DNA of 64,000 bases. Origin: Bog-473 sp963701955 (lineage in GTDB: Bacteria; Actinomycetota; Acidimicrobiia; Acidimicrobiales; RAAP-2). The position numbers and the translations under genes are program-made. The notes below the pieces were generated by a model. That model did no database searches and was not told the origin of the DNA. It was given only the letters and a program-made list of their open reading frames with translations. How positions within the stretch are numbered: position 1 is the stretch's first letter; each line of letters begins with the position of its first letter. Shown here piece after piece: positions 52,713 to 62,221 of this stretch. The stretch is from the NCBI GenBank assembly GCA_963701955.1, contig OY969694.1:992001-1056000 (forward strand). The letters are read 5' to 3'.

Positions 52713-53981
52713 TCAGTCCCCGGCGGCCTGCCCGTCCCCGCCGCTCGTGTCCGCGTCGTCGCCGTGGCGGCGGATGAGCTCGATCCGGTCCTGGGTGTGG
52801 TTGGGATCGCTGCCGGTCGTCTCGAGCAGGGCGCGCCGGTCGGCCTCTGCCTCGGCCTCGGCACTCGAATCAGCCGCGGCGAGACGAGCCTCGACGCCCT
52901 CGCTCACGAGGCGCTCGGCCTCCTCGACCAACGCCCGCACCATGTCGGACTCGGGCACGACGCGCACGATCTTCCCCCGGATGAACAGGTGGCCCTTCTG
53001 CCTGCCGGCCGCGATGCCCAAGTCCGCCTCCCGCGCCTCGCCCGGGCCGTTGACGACGCAACCCATCACCGCCACCTGAATGGGCAGATTCAAGCTCTCG
53101 AGCGCCTCCTGGGCCTCCTTGGCCACCGCGATGACGTCGACCTGGGCCCGTCCGCACGACGGGCAGGCGATGAGATCGAGTCCCTTGCGCTCGCGCAGTC
53201 CGAGCGACTCGAGGAGCTGACGCCCGGCGCGGGCCTCCTCCACCGGATCAGCCGTGAGCGAGTACCGGATGGTGTCGCCGATTCCCTCCGCCAGCAGGGT
53301 CGCGATGCCCGCCGTGCCCTTGACCAGGCCGCCCGGAGGCGGACCGGCCTCGGTCACCCCGAGGTGGAGTGGGTGGTCGAACGTCTCAGAGGCCAGACGG
53401 TATGCGGCGATCATGAGGGCGACCGAGGAGGCCTTCACCGAGATCTTGACGTCGCTGAAGCCCACCTCTTCGAAGAGGGAGAGCTCGTGGCGCGCCGACT
53501 CGACCAGGGCCTCGGGCGTGGCGCCCCCGTGCTTGGCGTAGACGTCGGGGTGCAGTGAGCCGGCATTGACCCCGATGCGGATGGGCACGCCGCGGTCGCG
53601 GGCTTCGGCCGCCACCTGCTTGATCTCCGACTCCTTGCGCAGGTTGCCCGGGTTGAGCCGGAGCCCGTGCACACCCGCCTCGAGCGCGGCCAACGCCATC
53701 TCGTGGTGGAAGTGGATGTCGGCAACGATCGGTACGGGGGAACGGGGCACGATGTGCGCCAGACCCTCCGCAGCCGCTTCTTCGTTGCAGGTGCAGCGCA
53801 CGATGTCGGCTCCAGCCGCCGCCAGGGCGTAGATCTGGGCCAGGGTGCCGTCGACGTCGGCGGTCTTGGTCGTGGTCATCGACTGCACGGTGATGGGCGC
53901 ATCGTCTCCGATGGGCACCCCGCCGAGGGTGATGCGGCGGGTCGGTCGCCGCGAGGTCAGGAGTGAGGCGGAAAGCTGCAC
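52713..53981 (-). CDS. ispG: 4-hydroxy-3-methylbut-2-enyl diphosphate synthase (flavodoxin)
   Basis: IspG catalyses the penultimate MEP-pathway step using a [4Fe-4S] cluster. The 422-residue protein has VQSMTTTKTADVDGTLAQI, ADIHFHHEMAL, and cluster cysteines in ACPSCGR and GCVVNGPGEA. A charged C-terminal extension of about 60 residues (rich in Ala, Glu, Asp) follows the catalytic domain. GTG 53981 is four bases after the upstream protease stop. dxr of the same pathway is two genes upstream. Confidence 0.94.
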   Translation of the reverse strand: MQLSASLLTSRRPTRRITLGGVPIGDDAPITVQSMTTTKTADVDGTLAQIYALAAAGADIVRCTCNEEAAAEGLAHIVPRSPVPIVADIHFHHEMALAALEAGVHGLRLNPGNLRKESEIKQVAAEARDRGVPIRIGVNAGSLHPDVYAKHGGATPEALVESARHELSLFEEVGFSDVKISVKASSVALMIAAYRLASETFDHPLHLGVTEAGPPPGGLVKGTAGIATLLAEGIGDTIRYSLTADPVEEARAGRQLLESLGLRERKGLDLIACPSCGRAQVDVIAVAKEAQEALESLNLPIQVAVMGCVVNGPGEAREADLGIAAGRQKGHLFIRGKIVRVVPESDMVRALVEEAERLVSEGVEARLAAADSSAEAEAEADRRALLETTGSDPNHTQDRIELIRRHGDDADTSGGDGQAAGD

Positions 53982-53985
53982 GAGA

Positions 53986-55287
53986 TCAATGCGGAAGTTG
54001 GAGCGGGTGGGTGATGTCGAGGTAGATGCCGGCGAAGACGAAGGCAGCCAGCACCGCGATGAAGAGCGCGGCCACCGGGAACAGCTTGGTGATGTCGGCC
54101 CGGTAGTAGGCCTCACCCTTCTTGGTGCGGACCCACTCGTAGGCGGCAATGGCCACGTGGCCTCCGTCGAGGGGGATCATCGGCAGCATGTTGAAGATGC
54201 CGAACACGATGTTGATGGCGATCAGCAGCATCAGCACGGCGGACAGACCGGCCCGCTCCGTCTGCGCACCGAGATTGGCGATCCCCACGATCGACACCGG
54301 TCGTGGGGCCGACCCCGGTTTGTTGGCGGCGGACTGCGCGGCCTGGGAGTTGGTCACCTGGTGCACCAGCGAGGAGACCCCGTGGGGCGAGAAAGCCTGG
54401 GCGAGGCCGGTCACCTCCTGGTCGGTGACCTGCCACATCGTGGAGAAGGTGTCACCGACGGCCGCGAGCAGGCCGACCGGCGCCGTGGCTTGGGTGATCT
54501 CGACCCCGAGGTAGCCGCGGTTCTCGAGGTGCTGCCCCGCGACGGTGATGTCCTTCCCGTCGGCCGGTGTCGCGGTGACAAAGACCACGTGGCCGTCGCG
54601 CTCGACGCCGAGACGCAGCGGGGTACCCACCGAGCGCCGGATCACGTCGGTCATGGAGCTCGGGCTGCTGAAGGTCTTGCCGTTGACCGAGACGATCGTG
54701 TCCCCCGATCTCAGTCCGGCGGCCGCGGCCGGCGTCTGGGTACCGGACCAGTGTTCGAGCGAGGCCACCGTGTAGTTGTTGGTCAATTTCCCGAACGTGA
54801 GGACGAGTGCGAAGGCCAGCACCATGGCGATCAAGAAATGCATCGCCGACCCCGCGGATGCCACGACGATGCGCTTGTGGAAGGGCTGCTGGCGGTAGGC
54901 CCGTGCCTCGTCGGCCTCGGGGACCTCCTCCGTGGAGGTGAAGCCGGTGATGCGCACGTAGCCCCCGGCCGGAATGGCCTTCACCCCGTATTCGGTCTCG
55001 CCCCGGCGCACCGACCACAGACGCGGACCGAATCCCACGAAGTACTCGGTGACCTTCATGCCGGCCCACTTGGCCGTCAGGAAGTGGCCCAGCTCGTGGA
55101 GCATGACGATGGCCACGAGGATGACGATGAAGAGGAACAGGTAGCCCCAGCCGAGGGCCAGGAACACCGCGGTGATGGCGACGAGGGCGACGAGGAGCTG
55201 AAGCAGACGCGCCGGGTTGCCCGGTTCGGCGGGATCGTCGCCCAGAGGCGGTTCCGCAGCAGGTGCCTCCTGGTCGATGAGCGTCAT
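53986..55287 (-). CDS. rseP: Site-2 protease, RseP/Rip1 type
   Basis: The 433-residue membrane metalloprotease has the zinc motif HELGH at residues 64-68 in the first helices, a PDZ domain (AAAAGLRSGDTIVSVNG), and the third ligand region MIPLDGGHVAI near the C-terminus, with about four helices. It cleaves membrane-embedded anti-sigma factors and signal peptides. ATG 55287 follows dxr by 13 bases. The dxr-rseP-ispG order is conserved in actinobacteria. Confidence 0.94.
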   Translation of the reverse strand: MTLIDQEAPAAEPPLGDDPAEPGNPARLLQLLVALVAITAVFLALGWGYLFLFIVILVAIVMLHELGHFLTAKWAGMKVTEYFVGFGPRLWSVRRGETEYGVKAIPAGGYVRITGFTSTEEVPEADEARAYRQQPFHKRIVVASAGSAMHFLIAMVLAFALVLTFGKLTNNYTVASLEHWSGTQTPAAAAGLRSGDTIVSVNGKTFSSPSSMTDVIRRSVGTPLRLGVERDGHVVFVTATPADGKDITVAGQHLENRGYLGVEITQATAPVGLLAAVGDTFSTMWQVTDQEVTGLAQAFSPHGVSSLVHQVTNSQAAQSAANKPGSAPRPVSIVGIANLGAQTERAGLSAVLMLLIAINIVFGIFNMLPMIPLDGGHVAIAAYEWVRTKKGEAYYRADITKLFPVAALFIAVLAAFVFAGIYLDITHPLQLPH

Positions 55288-55300
55288 GGCCTGATCAACG

Positions 55301-56470
55301 CTACCGGCCACCACCGAGCGCAGGGCGTCGGTCCAGCGCGAGCCGGGCTCGGGCCCGGGCCTCGGCATCGGCGGCCAACACATCGTCGATCCCTTCCACG
55401 GGGTCGTCCGGCCAGGCCTCGAGAGTCTCGGCGACCACCTCGGCGATGCCCTCCCATGGCAGCCCGTGGCCGAGGAACGCCTCGACGGCCACCTCGTTGG
55501 CCGCGCTGAGCCATGCCGGCCCCGACCCTCCCCGGCGTCCCGCTTCGTAGGCCAGATCGACGCACCCGAAGACGGACCGGTCGGGAGGTTCGAAGGTCAG
55601 CGTCCGGGGCTCGGACCAGTCGAGGGCGCCGAAGGGCACCGCGGCACGTTCGGGCCATCCCAAGGCGTAACCGATGGGGAGGCGCATGTCGGGGTTCGAC
55701 AGCTGGGCCAGCACGGAGCCGTCGCGCAACTCCACCATGGAGTGCACGATGGACTGGGGATGGACGACCACGTCGATCCGGTCGTAGTCGACGCCGAAGA
55801 GCTCGTGCGCCTCAATCACCTCGAGCCCCTTGTTCATCAAGGTGGAGGAGTCCACCGTGATCTTCGGGCCCATCGACCAGGTCGGGTGGGTCAAGGCGTC
55901 CTGCACCGTCACCTGGCGCAGACGTTCCACGGTCCAGCCCCGGAACGGTCCCCCCGAGGCCGTCAGCAGCAGTCGTGCCACGTCCGTCGACGAACGCACG
56001 GACGCCAGGCACTGGTGCAGCGCGCAGTGCTCGGAGTCGACCGGGACGATCTCGGCTCCCGGCGTGCGGCGGGCCTTCTGCACGACCGGCGCTCCGGCGA
56101 TCAGTGATTCCTTGTTGGCCAGGGCGAGCCGTCGACCGGCCTGGAGTGCCGCCATGGTGACCGGCAGGCCGGCGAACCCGACGATGGCGTTGAGCACGAC
56201 GTCGGCGGCGCGGGCGGCCTCGACCATCCCCTGCTCCCCCACCAGGACCTCGGTGTCGGGGGCCACGCGGTCCCGGACCTCCCGGGCGCGCTCGGGGTCG
56301 CCGATCACCACGACGTCGGGCCGGAACTCGGCCGCCTGGGCCACCAAGACGTCCACCGAACGCTGGGCTGCCAGGGCGTGGAGACGGAAGCGACCCGGCT
56401 CGGCGCGGATGACGTCGAGGGCCTGGGTGCCGACCGAACCCGTGGATCCCATCAGGCTGACCGTGGGCAT
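55301..56470 (-). CDS. dxr: 1-deoxy-D-xylulose-5-phosphate reductoisomerase
   Basis: The 389-residue enzyme commits carbon to the MEP route. It has the NADPH loop LMGSTGSVGTQALDVI, LANKESLIAGA, the metal and substrate residues in PVDSEHCALHQCL, and SMGPKITVDSSTLMNKGLE. I use ATG 56470; the GTG immediately before it (56473) is an alternative. The cdsA stop is four bases upstream of the ATG. Confidence 0.95.
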   Translation of the reverse strand: MPTVSLMGSTGSVGTQALDVIRAEPGRFRLHALAAQRSVDVLVAQAAEFRPDVVVIGDPERAREVRDRVAPDTEVLVGEQGMVEAARAADVVLNAIVGFAGLPVTMAALQAGRRLALANKESLIAGAPVVQKARRTPGAEIVPVDSEHCALHQCLASVRSSTDVARLLLTASGGPFRGWTVERLRQVTVQDALTHPTWSMGPKITVDSSTLMNKGLEVIEAHELFGVDYDRIDVVVHPQSIVHSMVELRDGSVLAQLSNPDMRLPIGYALGWPERAAVPFGALDWSEPRTLTFEPPDRSVFGCVDLAYEAGRRGGSGPAWLSAANEVAVEAFLGHGLPWEGIAEVVAETLEAWPDDPVEGIDDVLAADAEARARARLALDRRPALGGGR

Positions 56471-56474
56471 CACC

Positions 56475-58152
56475 TCACCCCAGGTGCAGTGCCTTGACCA
56501 CGAAGTACGTGGCAGGGATCACGAAGAGCAGCCCATCCACGCGGTCGAGGATGCCCCCATGACCGGGCAGGACTCGACCCATGTCCTTCAGTCCCAGGTT
56601 CCGCTTGATCATCGACTGGCTGAGGTCACCCAGCGGGGCGACCACGGCCACGACGAGGCCGTAGAGCGCGGCCTTGCCGATGGTCCACGGGTGGATGAAG
56701 TGGACGACGACCACCGCGACCAGCACCGCCGCCACGGCTCCTCCGATCAGCCCCTCCCAACTCTTGTTCGGGCTGATGGACGGAGCGAGCTGATGGCGCC
56801 CCATCGCCGAGCCGACGAGGAGCGATGCCACGTCGTCGGCCACCGTGACCACGACGGCCGCGAGCAGGAATGCAATTCCGTGGCGATTCGGGAACAGGTT
56901 CGGGTTGAGCAACAACGCCGCGAATGACCCGAACACACCCACCCAGACGAACACGAAGACGGTGGAAGTGATCCCCGATACGGGTTCGGCCGCCGGTTCC
57001 ACGCGGGCGAGATACCACACGAAGGAGCCGGCGACGAGCAGGACGAGCACCAGGGGCAGCGCCGCCACGCCCTTGTTGTAGGTCTCGACGAGAAGGGACA
57101 GCACGGCCACCAGTCCGAGCAGTGTGGCCGGGTGGTAGTGCGCCCGCCGGAAGGCCGCATAGGCCTCGGCCGTGGCCAGGAGCACCACGATGCAGACGAC
57201 CACCATGCTGGCGACCGTGCCGGCGGCGAAACACGCCAGCACGACGATGCCGAGCACGACTCCGGTGCCCACGGCCACGCGGCATGTCGCGCCCGCCCGT
57301 GCCGGCGGAGCCCACCGTCGCAGCGCGTCCGGAGACGACGCGCGGCGCTCCGGCCCGCGGCGACCCGGCACGTGCCGAGGCGCCGTTGCGACTCCGCGCC
57401 GCTCGAGCACGGGGCCCGGGCGGCTCGGGCACACCCGGGCGAGACGCCTCGACCGCGGTGGCCCCAGCGGTCGCCTGGCCCACCAGCCTGGTCGGATCCT
57501 CCAGGGGCTCGGGTTCGACGGGGAGGACCGGCTCAGGGTCGATCGGGCGGACCGGTGGCCCGGCGAAGGGCGGGACCCGCCCGAACTCGGGACCCGGGGC
57601 GAAGTCGGGCTCACCCTCGAGCTCCGACACGGCCTCCACCTCTGGCTCCAAGACGAGCGTGTCCTCCGACTCGAAATGCCAGGGTTGGCGCTCGACGTCG
57701 ATCTCGTCGCGCTCCTCGGCCAGGGCGCCGACAGCGGGCTGGTCGTCCGAGAGCATGGCGGGCTCGAAGGACTCCTCGTGGGCCTCCCAGTCCGTCGACT
57801 CCTCGCGCCAGGTCGGCGGGGCCATGCCCGACTCGTCCCCGCCGCTGCGGTCGAGGACGGCGGGAACCTGGCCGGTCGGGGCGTCGTTCCAGTGCTGCAG
57901 CTCGGGATGTTCGTCGGCCACCGGGCCGGTGACCTCTCGCACGGAGTCGCCGGCCGGTTCCGCGCCGATGATGCGCACGCGTCCGGAGTGATAGGAGGAG
58001 GGCTCCTCCTCGACGCTCTCGGGGGTGCCGATTCCCCCGACGAGTGCATCGTGGTCATGCGCGCTCTGGTCGTGCGCCTCCTCTTCGAGACCGGTGCCCT
58101 CGAAGAGGTCGCCGTCTTCGAAGAGATCGTCGTGATCGGTGTCGTCGGGCAT
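56475..58152 (-). CDS. cdsA: Phosphatidate cytidylyltransferase with long acidic N-terminal extension, one frameshift
   Basis: CdsA makes CDP-diacylglycerol. From ATG 58152 the first roughly 285 residues are hydrophilic and acidic, rich in Glu, Asp and Pro (DHDDLFEDGDLFEGTG, PVRPIDPEPVLPVEPEPLE), turning Arg/Gly/Ala-rich before RDMPR. Near 57277-57284 the frame changes, and the membrane domain continues as VAVGTGVVLGIVVLACFAAG with eight or so helices to the C-terminal signature KRNLGLKDMGRVLPGHGG and LDRVDG. Loss of two bases (or gain of one) in a CG-repeat context restores one frame of about 560 codons. The order frr-cdsA-dxr is conserved. Confidence 0.88.
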
Positions 58153-58160
58153 GTGTGCTC

Positions 58161-58730
58161 TCAGACCTGGAGCAGTTCGTGCTCTTTGGCTGCCAGGAGC
58201 TGATCGATCAGCGCAACCTGGTCGTGGGTGATCTTCTCGAGGTCCTTCTCCACACGGTCGAGCTCGTCAGTCGAGAGCTCGCCATCCTTTTGCAGTGTCT
58301 CGAGTTCGTGGCGCGCCGCACGGCGCAGGTTGCGCACTGCCACCCTCCCCTCCTCAGCCTTGTGCCGGACGACCTTGACCAATTCCTTGCGGCGTTCCTC
58401 GGTGAGCGGAGGGAACGCCAGCCGTATCACCGCGCCGTCGTTGCTGGGGTTGATCCCGAGATCCGATGCGGCGATGGCCTTTTCGATCGCGCCGAGCGAC
58501 CCCCTGTCGTAGGGCGAGATGACCAGCAACATGGCATCGGGCACGCTGAACCCCGCCAGTTGGCGGAGTGGCGTGGGAGTGCCGTAGTAGTCGACTGACA
58601 GCGACTCCACGAGGGCCGACGAGGCCCGTCCGGTGCGCACATTGCCCATCTCGTGGCGTACGTGGTCGATGGCCCGGCCCATCTTCTCCCTGGCGTCGTC
58701 TTTGACCAGGGTGGCGAGGTCTTCCTCCAT
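58161..58730 (-). CDS. frr: Ribosome recycling factor
   Basis: The 189-residue two-domain protein splits post-termination ribosomes with EF-G. It has HVRHEMGNVRTGRASSALV, the hinge and beta-domain (YYGTPTPLRQLAGFSVPD), and KVVRHKAEEGRVAVRNLRR. ATG 58730 shares its A with the pyrH TGA stop. Confidence 0.96.
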   Translation of the reverse strand: MEEDLATLVKDDAREKMGRAIDHVRHEMGNVRTGRASSALVESLSVDYYGTPTPLRQLAGFSVPDAMLLVISPYDRGSLGAIEKAIAASDLGINPSNDGAVIRLAFPPLTEERRKELVKVVRHKAEEGRVAVRNLRRAARHELETLQKDGELSTDELDRVEKDLEKITHDQVALIDQLLAAKEHELLQV

Positions 58731-59449
58731 CAACGGACCAGCGTACCGATCTGCTCGCCCCCAAGCGCACGACCGATGTTGCCCGGGATCATCAGGTCGA
58801 ACACGAGGATGGGCAGATCGTTGTCCTTGCAGAAGGTGATCGCGGTGAGATCCATCACGCGGAGATCCCGATTGATGACGTCCATGAACGAGATCTCGTC
58901 GAAGCGGGTCGCCGTCGGATCGAGCTTGGGGTCCGCGCTGTAGACGCCGTCCACCCCCGAGTGGGTGCCCTTGCAGAGGAGCTCGGCGCCGATCTCCGCG
59001 GCGCGCAGCGCGGCCGGCGTGTCGGTGGTGAAGAACGGGTTCCCCATGCCGGCCGCGAAGATCACGATCCGGCCCTTCTCGAGGTGCCGGATGGCGCGAC
59101 GGCGGATGTAGGGCTCGGCCACCTCGGCCATCGACAGGGCGCTGAGCACCCGCGTGGGCTGCCCCTGCTGCTCGAGGGCGTCCTGGAGGGCCAGGGCGTT
59201 GATCACCGTGCCCAGCATGCCCATGGTGTCGGATGTGGCGCGGTCCATGCCGCCACTGGCCCCCGTCGTACCGCGCCAGATGTTGCCGCCTCCGACGACG
59301 ACCGCCAGCTCGAGTCCGCCCCCCTCCATGGCGAGGGCCATCTCCTTGGCCACGCGCTCGACCGTGGCCGCGTCGATCGTCTCGTCCGACGCCGCGGAGG
59401 CGAGTGCCTCCCCGGACATCTTCAAGACAAGACGACGAGGCTCTCCCAC
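58730..59449 (-). CDS. pyrH: UMP kinase
   Basis: The 239-residue amino-acid-kinase-fold enzyme phosphorylates UMP. It contains LVLKMSGEAL, VVVGGGNIWRG, the DRATSDTMGMLGTVINALAL block and CKGTHSGVDGVYSADP. The start is GTG 59449, 10 bases after tsf. The rpsB-tsf-pyrH-frr order is near-universal. Confidence 0.96.
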   Translation of the reverse strand: MGEPRRLVLKMSGEALASAASDETIDAATVERVAKEMALAMEGGGLELAVVVGGGNIWRGTTGASGGMDRATSDTMGMLGTVINALALQDALEQQGQPTRVLSALSMAEVAEPYIRRRAIRHLEKGRIVIFAAGMGNPFFTTDTPAALRAAEIGAELLCKGTHSGVDGVYSADPKLDPTATRFDEISFMDVINRDLRVMDLTAITFCKDNDLPILVFDLMIPGNIGRALGGEQIGTLVR

Positions 59450-59459
59450 GGTCCGGCGC

Positions 59460-60254
59460 TCAGCCGCCGACGACGACCTGCGCGAAGGACACGATGCGCG
59501 CCGACCCGAGCATGCCGGCGATCGTCTGCTTCTCGTCGCGCACGTAGGCCTGGTCGAGCAGCACCCGCTCCTTGAACCATCCGGTCAGCCGCCCCTCGAC
59601 GATCTTGGCCAACGCGGCCTCCGGCTTGCCCTCATTCCGTGAGATCGCCTCGAGCGTGGTGCGCTCGGCGGCCACGTCGGACTCGGGCACCTCCTGGCGC
59701 GTGAGGTAGGCCGGCCTGGCGAAGGCGATGTGCACGGCGATGTCGTGGGCCAGCTCGTCGGAGCCCCCTTCGAGCACGACGGCCACCGCGTTGACCCCGC
59801 GACCGGCCTGCTGGTGCAGGTACGTGTCGACCACCTGGCCGGGCTGGGCCACCAGGCGCCGAACCGGCCCGACCGAGATGTTCTCCTTCAGCGTGGCCCG
59901 CAGCCGCTCCACCTCGCCGTCCAGCTCGGCGGTGGCGTCCTCCCCCTTGGCCGCGACCAGCGTGGCCAGCTCGTTGGCGAGGCCGACGAATTCGTCGGCC
60001 TTGGCCACGAAGTCGGTTTCGCAGTGCAGCTGAACGACCGCGGCGGCATTGTCGGAGCGGGCCACGGCGACGGCGCCCTCGGCAGCCTCGCGGTCACTCC
60101 GTTTTGCCGCGCCGGCCTGACCCTTCTCGCGCAGGATCTGGGCCGCTTTGTCCAGGTCACCGTCCGCTTCCACAAGGGCATTCTTGCAATCGAGCATTCC
60201 CGCTCCCGTCATCTGACGGAGCGCGGCGACGTCCTTTGCGGTGTAGGCGGGCAC
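59460..60254 (-). CDS. tsf: Elongation factor Ts
   Basis: The 264-residue nucleotide-exchange factor for EF-Tu has the N-terminal UBA-like TAKDVAALRQMTGAGMLDCK, the TDFVAKADEF motif and two core subdomains (DIAVHIAFARPAYLTRQEVP). GTG 60254 lies two bases after the rpsB stop; a longer frame enters rpsB. Confidence 0.96.
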   Translation of the reverse strand: MPAYTAKDVAALRQMTGAGMLDCKNALVEADGDLDKAAQILREKGQAGAAKRSDREAAEGAVAVARSDNAAAVVQLHCETDFVAKADEFVGLANELATLVAAKGEDATAELDGEVERLRATLKENISVGPVRRLVAQPGQVVDTYLHQQAGRGVNAVAVVLEGGSDELAHDIAVHIAFARPAYLTRQEVPESDVAAERTTLEAISRNEGKPEAALAKIVEGRLTGWFKERVLLDQAYVRDEKQTIAGMLGSARIVSFAQVVVGG

Positions 60255-60256
60255 CT

Positions 60257-61051
60257 TCAGGCCACCTCGACGGGCTCTTGGGGCGCGTGCACCCGGCGCG
60301 GGCGCGGCGACGGCGAGGATCCGCCGTCCTCGGCCGAGGGCGCGGGCGCCGTCTGACGCCGGTGTTCGGCGATGAACCGGCCTTCGACAACCGCGTCCGC
60401 CATCACGCGGCACATCAGCGTCCCCGAGCGGATGGCGTCGTCGTTACCCGGGATCACGTAGTCGATCACGTCAGGGTCGCAGTTGGTGTCCACCACGGCC
60501 ACGACGGGCAGCCCGAGTTTGCGTGCCTCGGTGACGGCGATGTGCTCCTTCTTCGTGTCGATGACGAAAATGGCGTTGGGAAGCCTGTCCAGGTTGGCGA
60601 TGCCGCCGAGGTTCCGGGACAGCTTCTCGAGCTCGCGGCTGTGCTGCAGCGCCTCCCGCTTGGGCATGCCGTCGAAGTCGCCGGCTGCCTGCATGGCCCG
60701 GAGCTCCTGCATTCGCTTCACGCGCCCCGACACCGTGGAGAAGTTGGTGAGCATCCCACCGAGCCACCGTTGGTTGACGTACGGCATTCCGCAGGCTTCG
60801 GCGTACTCGGCCACCGGACCCTGGGTCTGCTTCTTGGTCCCCACGAACAACAGGGTGCCGCCTCCGGCCACCAGGTCCCGGACGTACGAGTAGGCGGACT
60901 CGACGCCTCCCAGGGTCTTGCGCAGGTCGATCAAGTAGATCCCGTTGCGCTCTCCGAGGATGAATCGCTTCATCTTCGGGTTCCATCGTCGCGTCTGGTG
61001 GCCGAAGTGGACCCCGGCCTCCAGCAGCTGTCTCATGGAGACGACGGCCAT
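60257..61051 (-). CDS. rpsB: 30S ribosomal protein S2
   Basis: The 264-residue protein shows MRQLLEAGVHFGHQTRRWNP, IDLRKTLGG, VGTKKQ, NQRWLGGMLTNF and VDTNCDPD in order. The Ser/Pro/Arg-rich C-terminal tail is longer than in E. coli, as is common in actinobacteria. ATG 61051 follows GGAGG. Confidence 0.97.
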   Translation of the reverse strand: MAVVSMRQLLEAGVHFGHQTRRWNPKMKRFILGERNGIYLIDLRKTLGGVESAYSYVRDLVAGGGTLLFVGTKKQTQGPVAEYAEACGMPYVNQRWLGGMLTNFSTVSGRVKRMQELRAMQAAGDFDGMPKREALQHSRELEKLSRNLGGIANLDRLPNAIFVIDTKKEHIAVTEARKLGLPVVAVVDTNCDPDVIDYVIPGNDDAIRSGTLMCRVMADAVVEGRFIAEHRRQTAPAPSAEDGGSSPSPRPRRVHAPQEPVEVA

Positions 61052-61209
61052 AGAGATGTTCCTCCAGTCGGTTGTGTGCACCCTGGCGCAGCACCGCCCC
61101 ATGGCGGCGACCGTGGAAATGCGCGCAGGCGTCTGCTCAGTGCGTCACCCACCCTGGTGGTGGGCCCGGCCATGTTAGCCGGTCGGCTGCCTCGGGGTTC
61201 GGGGGGTCC
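61052..61209 (-). promoter_or_regulatory. rpsB leader / xerC 3' region
   Basis: The 158-base gap between xerC and rpsB should hold the promoter of the rpsB-tsf operon. A short inverted repeat CCCACC/GGTGGG (61148-61153 and 61159-61164) could end the xerC message. I cannot identify a specific promoter or an S2-binding structure by eye. Confidence 0.35.
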
Positions 61210-62070
61210 TCAGGCCCGGGGGTGGGTCTCGCCGTACACGCTGCGCAGCCGTTCCTTGCTGACATGCGTGTACACCTGGGTCGTGGCCAGGCTGGCATGG
61301 CCCAGGAGCTCCTGGACGACGCGCAGGTCGGCTCCCCCGTCGAGCAGATGGGTGGCGTAGGTGTGGCGGAGCGCGTGGGGGTGCGTGGGAGACGCGGCGC
61401 GCCGATCGAGGATGCGCCGGACGTCGCGCGGGCCCAGGCGCACTCCCCGCCGGTTGACGAAGGCCGCCTCCGGCGGGCCATCGAGGAGGTCACGCCCGTT
61501 GGCGAACCAGTCGCGCAACACGGCAACCGCGGTGTCGTGGACCGGCACCCGGCGCTGCTTTCCTCCTTTTCCGAGCACCGTCACCGTCCGGCCCGCCAGG
61601 TCGACGTCGCCACGGTCGAGTCCGCAGAGCTCCGAGACGCGCAGCCCCGCCGCGTAGAGCAGCTCGAGCACGGCCCGGTCGCGCCGGTCCCACACCGTCG
61701 GCGTCTCGACGTCGACGAGCTCGGCCACCTCGCCCTCGGAGAGGACTCGGGGCAGGCGTCCTCCCCCCGACGGGGAACGCAACGAGCGCGCCGGGTCCGC
61801 AGCGAGACGACCCAGCCGGACCAGCCAGGCGAAGTAGCAACGCAGCGCGGCCGCCTTGCGGGCGATCGTCGCCCGGGCCAGCTTGCGCGTCCCGAGCGAG
61901 GCCAGGTACCGGCGCAGGTACAGGCGGTCGACTCCCTCGGGACTCTCGATTCCACTGCGCGACATCCATTGAGCGAACGCGGACACGTCGCTGGTGTAGG
62001 CCTTCTGGGTCGCCGTGGCACGTCCTCCGAGCCAGGCGTTGAAACCGGGCAGATCCCAGTCGGGGGCCAC
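61210..62070 (-). CDS. xerC: Tyrosine recombinase XerC
   Basis: XerC, with FtsK, resolves chromosome dimers at dif. The 286-residue protein has the SAM-like core-binding domain (YTSDVSAFAQWMSRSGI) and all catalytic residues in order: Arg in AAGLRVSELC, Lys in VLGKGGKQRRVP, His-x-x-Arg in HPHALRHTYATHLL, His in LLGHASLATTQ and the nucleophile in VYTHVS. I use GTG 62070; the frame upstream to 62274 has no family similarity and would overlap the divergent response regulator gene. Confidence 0.92.
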   Translation of the reverse strand: MAPDWDLPGFNAWLGGRATATQKAYTSDVSAFAQWMSRSGIESPEGVDRLYLRRYLASLGTRKLARATIARKAAALRCYFAWLVRLGRLAADPARSLRSPSGGGRLPRVLSEGEVAELVDVETPTVWDRRDRAVLELLYAAGLRVSELCGLDRGDVDLAGRTVTVLGKGGKQRRVPVHDTAVAVLRDWFANGRDLLDGPPEAAFVNRRGVRLGPRDVRRILDRRAASPTHPHALRHTYATHLLDGGADLRVVQELLGHASLATTQVYTHVSKERLRSVYGETHPRA

Positions 62071-62221
62071 GCCATGCCACGGTACCGTCCCCACTACGCC
62101 CAGCACTGCCACTAACGTCCCGAGGGGAAATCCTCGAGATCTCCGGCGACCGCCGGGGCATCTGGGATCGATTCCACGGGGGGGTCGATCCGGCCGCAGG
62201 GGACGGCTGAACTGGAGAGTC

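Noticed and set aside
46340..55730. GCGCGACGG as a general cause of the frameshifts
   Set aside because: The motif occurs in intact frames of infB (about 46340), rseP (about 54594) and dxr (about 55723), so only the GCGCGGCGG cases are reported as a shared context.
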